From positions 120,583-184,582 of the forward strand of contig DATKFW010000059.1 in the NCBI GenBank assembly GCA_035511075.1: a DNA stretch of 64,000 bases, written 5' to 3'. This DNA is from DATAUD01 sp035511075. Lineage in GTDB: Bacteria; Verrucomicrobiota; Verrucomicrobiia; Limisphaerales; Palsa-1400. The notes under the pieces were generated by a model, which was given only the letters and a program-made list of their open reading frames with translations, was not told where the DNA came from and did not search any database. Position 1 is the stretch's first letter; each line of letters begins with the position of its first letter. A program made the position numbers and the translations under genes. Below are positions 62,896 through 64,000 of this stretch, piece by piece.

Positions 62896-63624
62896 ATGAA
62901 AAAACGATTGATTCTAATTCTCAATGGCAAAGGCGGCGTGGGCAAAAGCTTTTTCGCCGTCCATTTCATCCAGTACCTCAAAGACAACGAAATTGCCCAC
63001 GCGGCGTTCGACAGCGATGACGAAAACTCCACCCTGAAACGCTTCCACCCGGAAGCGGGCTTTATCAATCCCAACAGTCTGGTGGAGATTGACCGAATGG
63101 TCGAGGCCCTCAAGGATACCGATGTTGTCGTGGTGGATTGCCGGGCGGCGTCCACCCGCATTTTCCTCAAGTATTTTGAGGACACCGATCTGGCCGCCGT
63201 GCTCGAATCTATGGGCGCGAGGCTGACCATCGCCTGCCCGGTTAATCACGAACTCGACAGCATTCACCAAATCCAGCGCCTGGCGAGCGGCGTGGCGGAC
63301 AAAGCGAGCTTCCTGGTCGTCCGCAATGAAGCTCATGGCGAAGGCTTTGACCTGTTCGACAAATCCAAAGTTCGTCAGAAACTGTTGAACGAACTTGGCG
63401 CGAAGGAAATCCTCGTCTCGCAAATGTACAAATGGCTCGTGGAGGACTTGCAGCGGTTCAAGGTCACTCCCACCGTTGCGGTGAAAGGCTCGGACTTCAC
63501 CATCATGGACCGGCAACGCCTTCTCAATTGGCAGCGCCTCTTTTACGAGCAGCTTGATTCGGTCAAGGAAATGCTCCTGCCCGGAGTCGCTGAGAAAGGA
63601 AAATCCGCCCATGCGACCGCGTGA
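62896..63624 (+). CDS. ParA/TraL-like P-loop ATPase
   Basis: This is a 242-residue protein beginning MKKRLILILNGKGGVGKSFF, with the deviant Walker A KGGVGKS (12-18) of the ParA/MinD family. Walker A' (AFDSDDENSTLKRF) and Walker B (DVVVVDCRAAS) follow. Length fits short ParA/TraL-type ATPases of plasmids and mobile elements rather than chromosomal ParA, which usually has an N-terminal DNA-binding domain. It probably helps segregation or transfer of the element. It begins 5 bases after the accessory gene, and the next start overlaps its stop by 14 bases. Confidence 0.9.
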   Translation: MKKRLILILNGKGGVGKSFFAVHFIQYLKDNEIAHAAFDSDDENSTLKRFHPEAGFINPNSLVEIDRMVEALKDTDVVVVDCRAASTRIFLKYFEDTDLAAVLESMGARLTIACPVNHELDSIHQIQRLASGVADKASFLVVRNEAHGEGFDLFDKSKVRQKLLNELGAKEILVSQMYKWLVEDLQRFKVTPTVAVKGSDFTIMDRQRLLNWQRLFYEQLDSVKEMLLPGVAEKGKSAHATA

Positions 63625-63687
63625 TTACGAGGACGGCAAACGCCGCCTCAATTTTCCCTGCCGCGACCAACGCGCATTTTGGCTCCT
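63611..63687 (+). pseudogene. 5' part of a gene interrupted by the putative group II intron
   Basis: From the ATG at 63611 the reading is MRPRDYEDGKRRLNFPCRDQ, then RAFWL, up to the putative intron boundary at 63688. Unspliced, the frame stops at 63730 after 39 codons. It overlaps the ParA-like gene by 14 bases, as expected for the next gene of the same transcript. If the intron splices, the gene may still be functional; the remainder lies outside the window. No family can be assigned from 25 codons. Confidence 0.45.
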
Positions 63688-64000
63688 GTGCGACGTGAAA
63701 GTCGGTCAAGTAATCGTTCGATATGGATAATAACATAAGCCGAACCTGCGGTTCCGTTCGCAGGAGCCTAACGGCACCGGCGCAACTGGTAACGGTTGTG
63801 TCGGAAGCTGCCGTGACAACACTTCTCCGCCCGAAAGGGCGAGGAGACAGCCGTAAGGAAGTCTCCATGACTGCCAGCGTTAAGGCCGGTCAGAGGGTTA
63901 GGCAGGAGGATAGGTCCAACACAAGTGAACTGTCGTAAACACCGTGAAACGCATCAAGCCAAAGACGCTGACAGGCTTGCGCCAAAAGGCAAAGCAGTCG
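63688..64000 (+). mobile_element. Putative group II intron, 5' end (partial)
   Basis: GTGCGAC at 63688 matches the group II intron 5' consensus GUGYG. What follows is non-coding and strongly structured. CCTGCG (63745-63750) pairs with CGCAGG (63759-63764). TCTCCGCCC (63824-63832) pairs with GGGCG-A-GGAGA (63837-63847) around a GAAA tetraloop, with one bulged A. Later stretches such as GTGAACTGTCGTAAACACCG look like intron domain I. The intron-encoded reverse transcriptase and the 3' end would lie beyond the window, so this is a reading from the 5' part only. Confidence 0.6.

Noticed and set aside
63723..63938. Short frames in the last 300 bases
   Set aside because: The region is strongly structured and fits the 5' part of a group II intron better than a protein gene.

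Overview
The window looks like soil-type Verrucomicrobiota (Pedosphaera/Limisphaerales-like). The reasons are: a pseudopilin with the FTLIELLVVIAVIAIL leader; many large secreted Ig-like, LamG and beta-propeller proteins; an FG-GAP/ASPIC protein; a planctomycete/verrucomicrobial-type small cytochrome c; and high-GC coding sequence with many ATGA/GTGA start-stop overlaps. The assignment rests on protein style, not on a marker gene.

Layout. 1-3716 (minus) is a secreted FG-GAP/ASPIC protein that runs off the left edge. 4126-7467 is an Ig/LamG surface protein. 7723-9956 holds a DUF892 ferritin-like protein, a tiny membrane protein and an AI-2E-family transporter. 9964-15365 (minus) is a three-gene signalling operon: hybrid kinase, tandem-REC kinase, NtrC-type regulator. 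15480-17034 is a PqiA/MCE pair. 17176-23891 is a polysaccharide-type cluster: two unknown proteins, an alkaline-phosphatase-superfamily enzyme, a GT2, a nucleotidyltransferase-like protein, a WecG/TagA glycosyltransferase fused to two STAS domains, and a GT4. A Ski2-like helicase, a cytochrome c, tRNA-Glu, a propeller-phosphoesterase and a Sel1 protein follow.

31298-48320 is a 17-kb, tightly coupled plus-strand gene string: pseudopilin, lipoprotein, propeller, giant Ig/LamG protein, organophosphate-type MFS transporter, PhnW, PhnA, PhnY, a PbfA-like lyase, a di-haem propeller protein and a secreted GH32 glycosidase. The four enzymes would convert 2-aminoethylphosphonate and its 1-hydroxy derivative to acetate plus phosphate. 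Coupling to a secreted glycosidase and surface proteins suggests the substrate may come from a phosphonate-decorated glycan; that part is inference.

48781-58297 holds more secreted propellers and a sigma-54 circuit: a response regulator, a -24/-12 promoter with an upstream palindrome, a small periplasmic protein, an outer-membrane barrel and a histidine kinase. Six secreted proteins in the window end in a similar short C-terminal module, a candidate sorting signal.

58616-64000 is a mobile-element remnant next to tRNA-Val: a truncated tyrosine recombinase, a MobF relaxase with a coupled small gene, a small accessory gene, a ParA-like ATPase, and what looks like the 5' end of a group II intron interrupting the next gene. 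I found no CRISPR array, rRNA or intact IS element.
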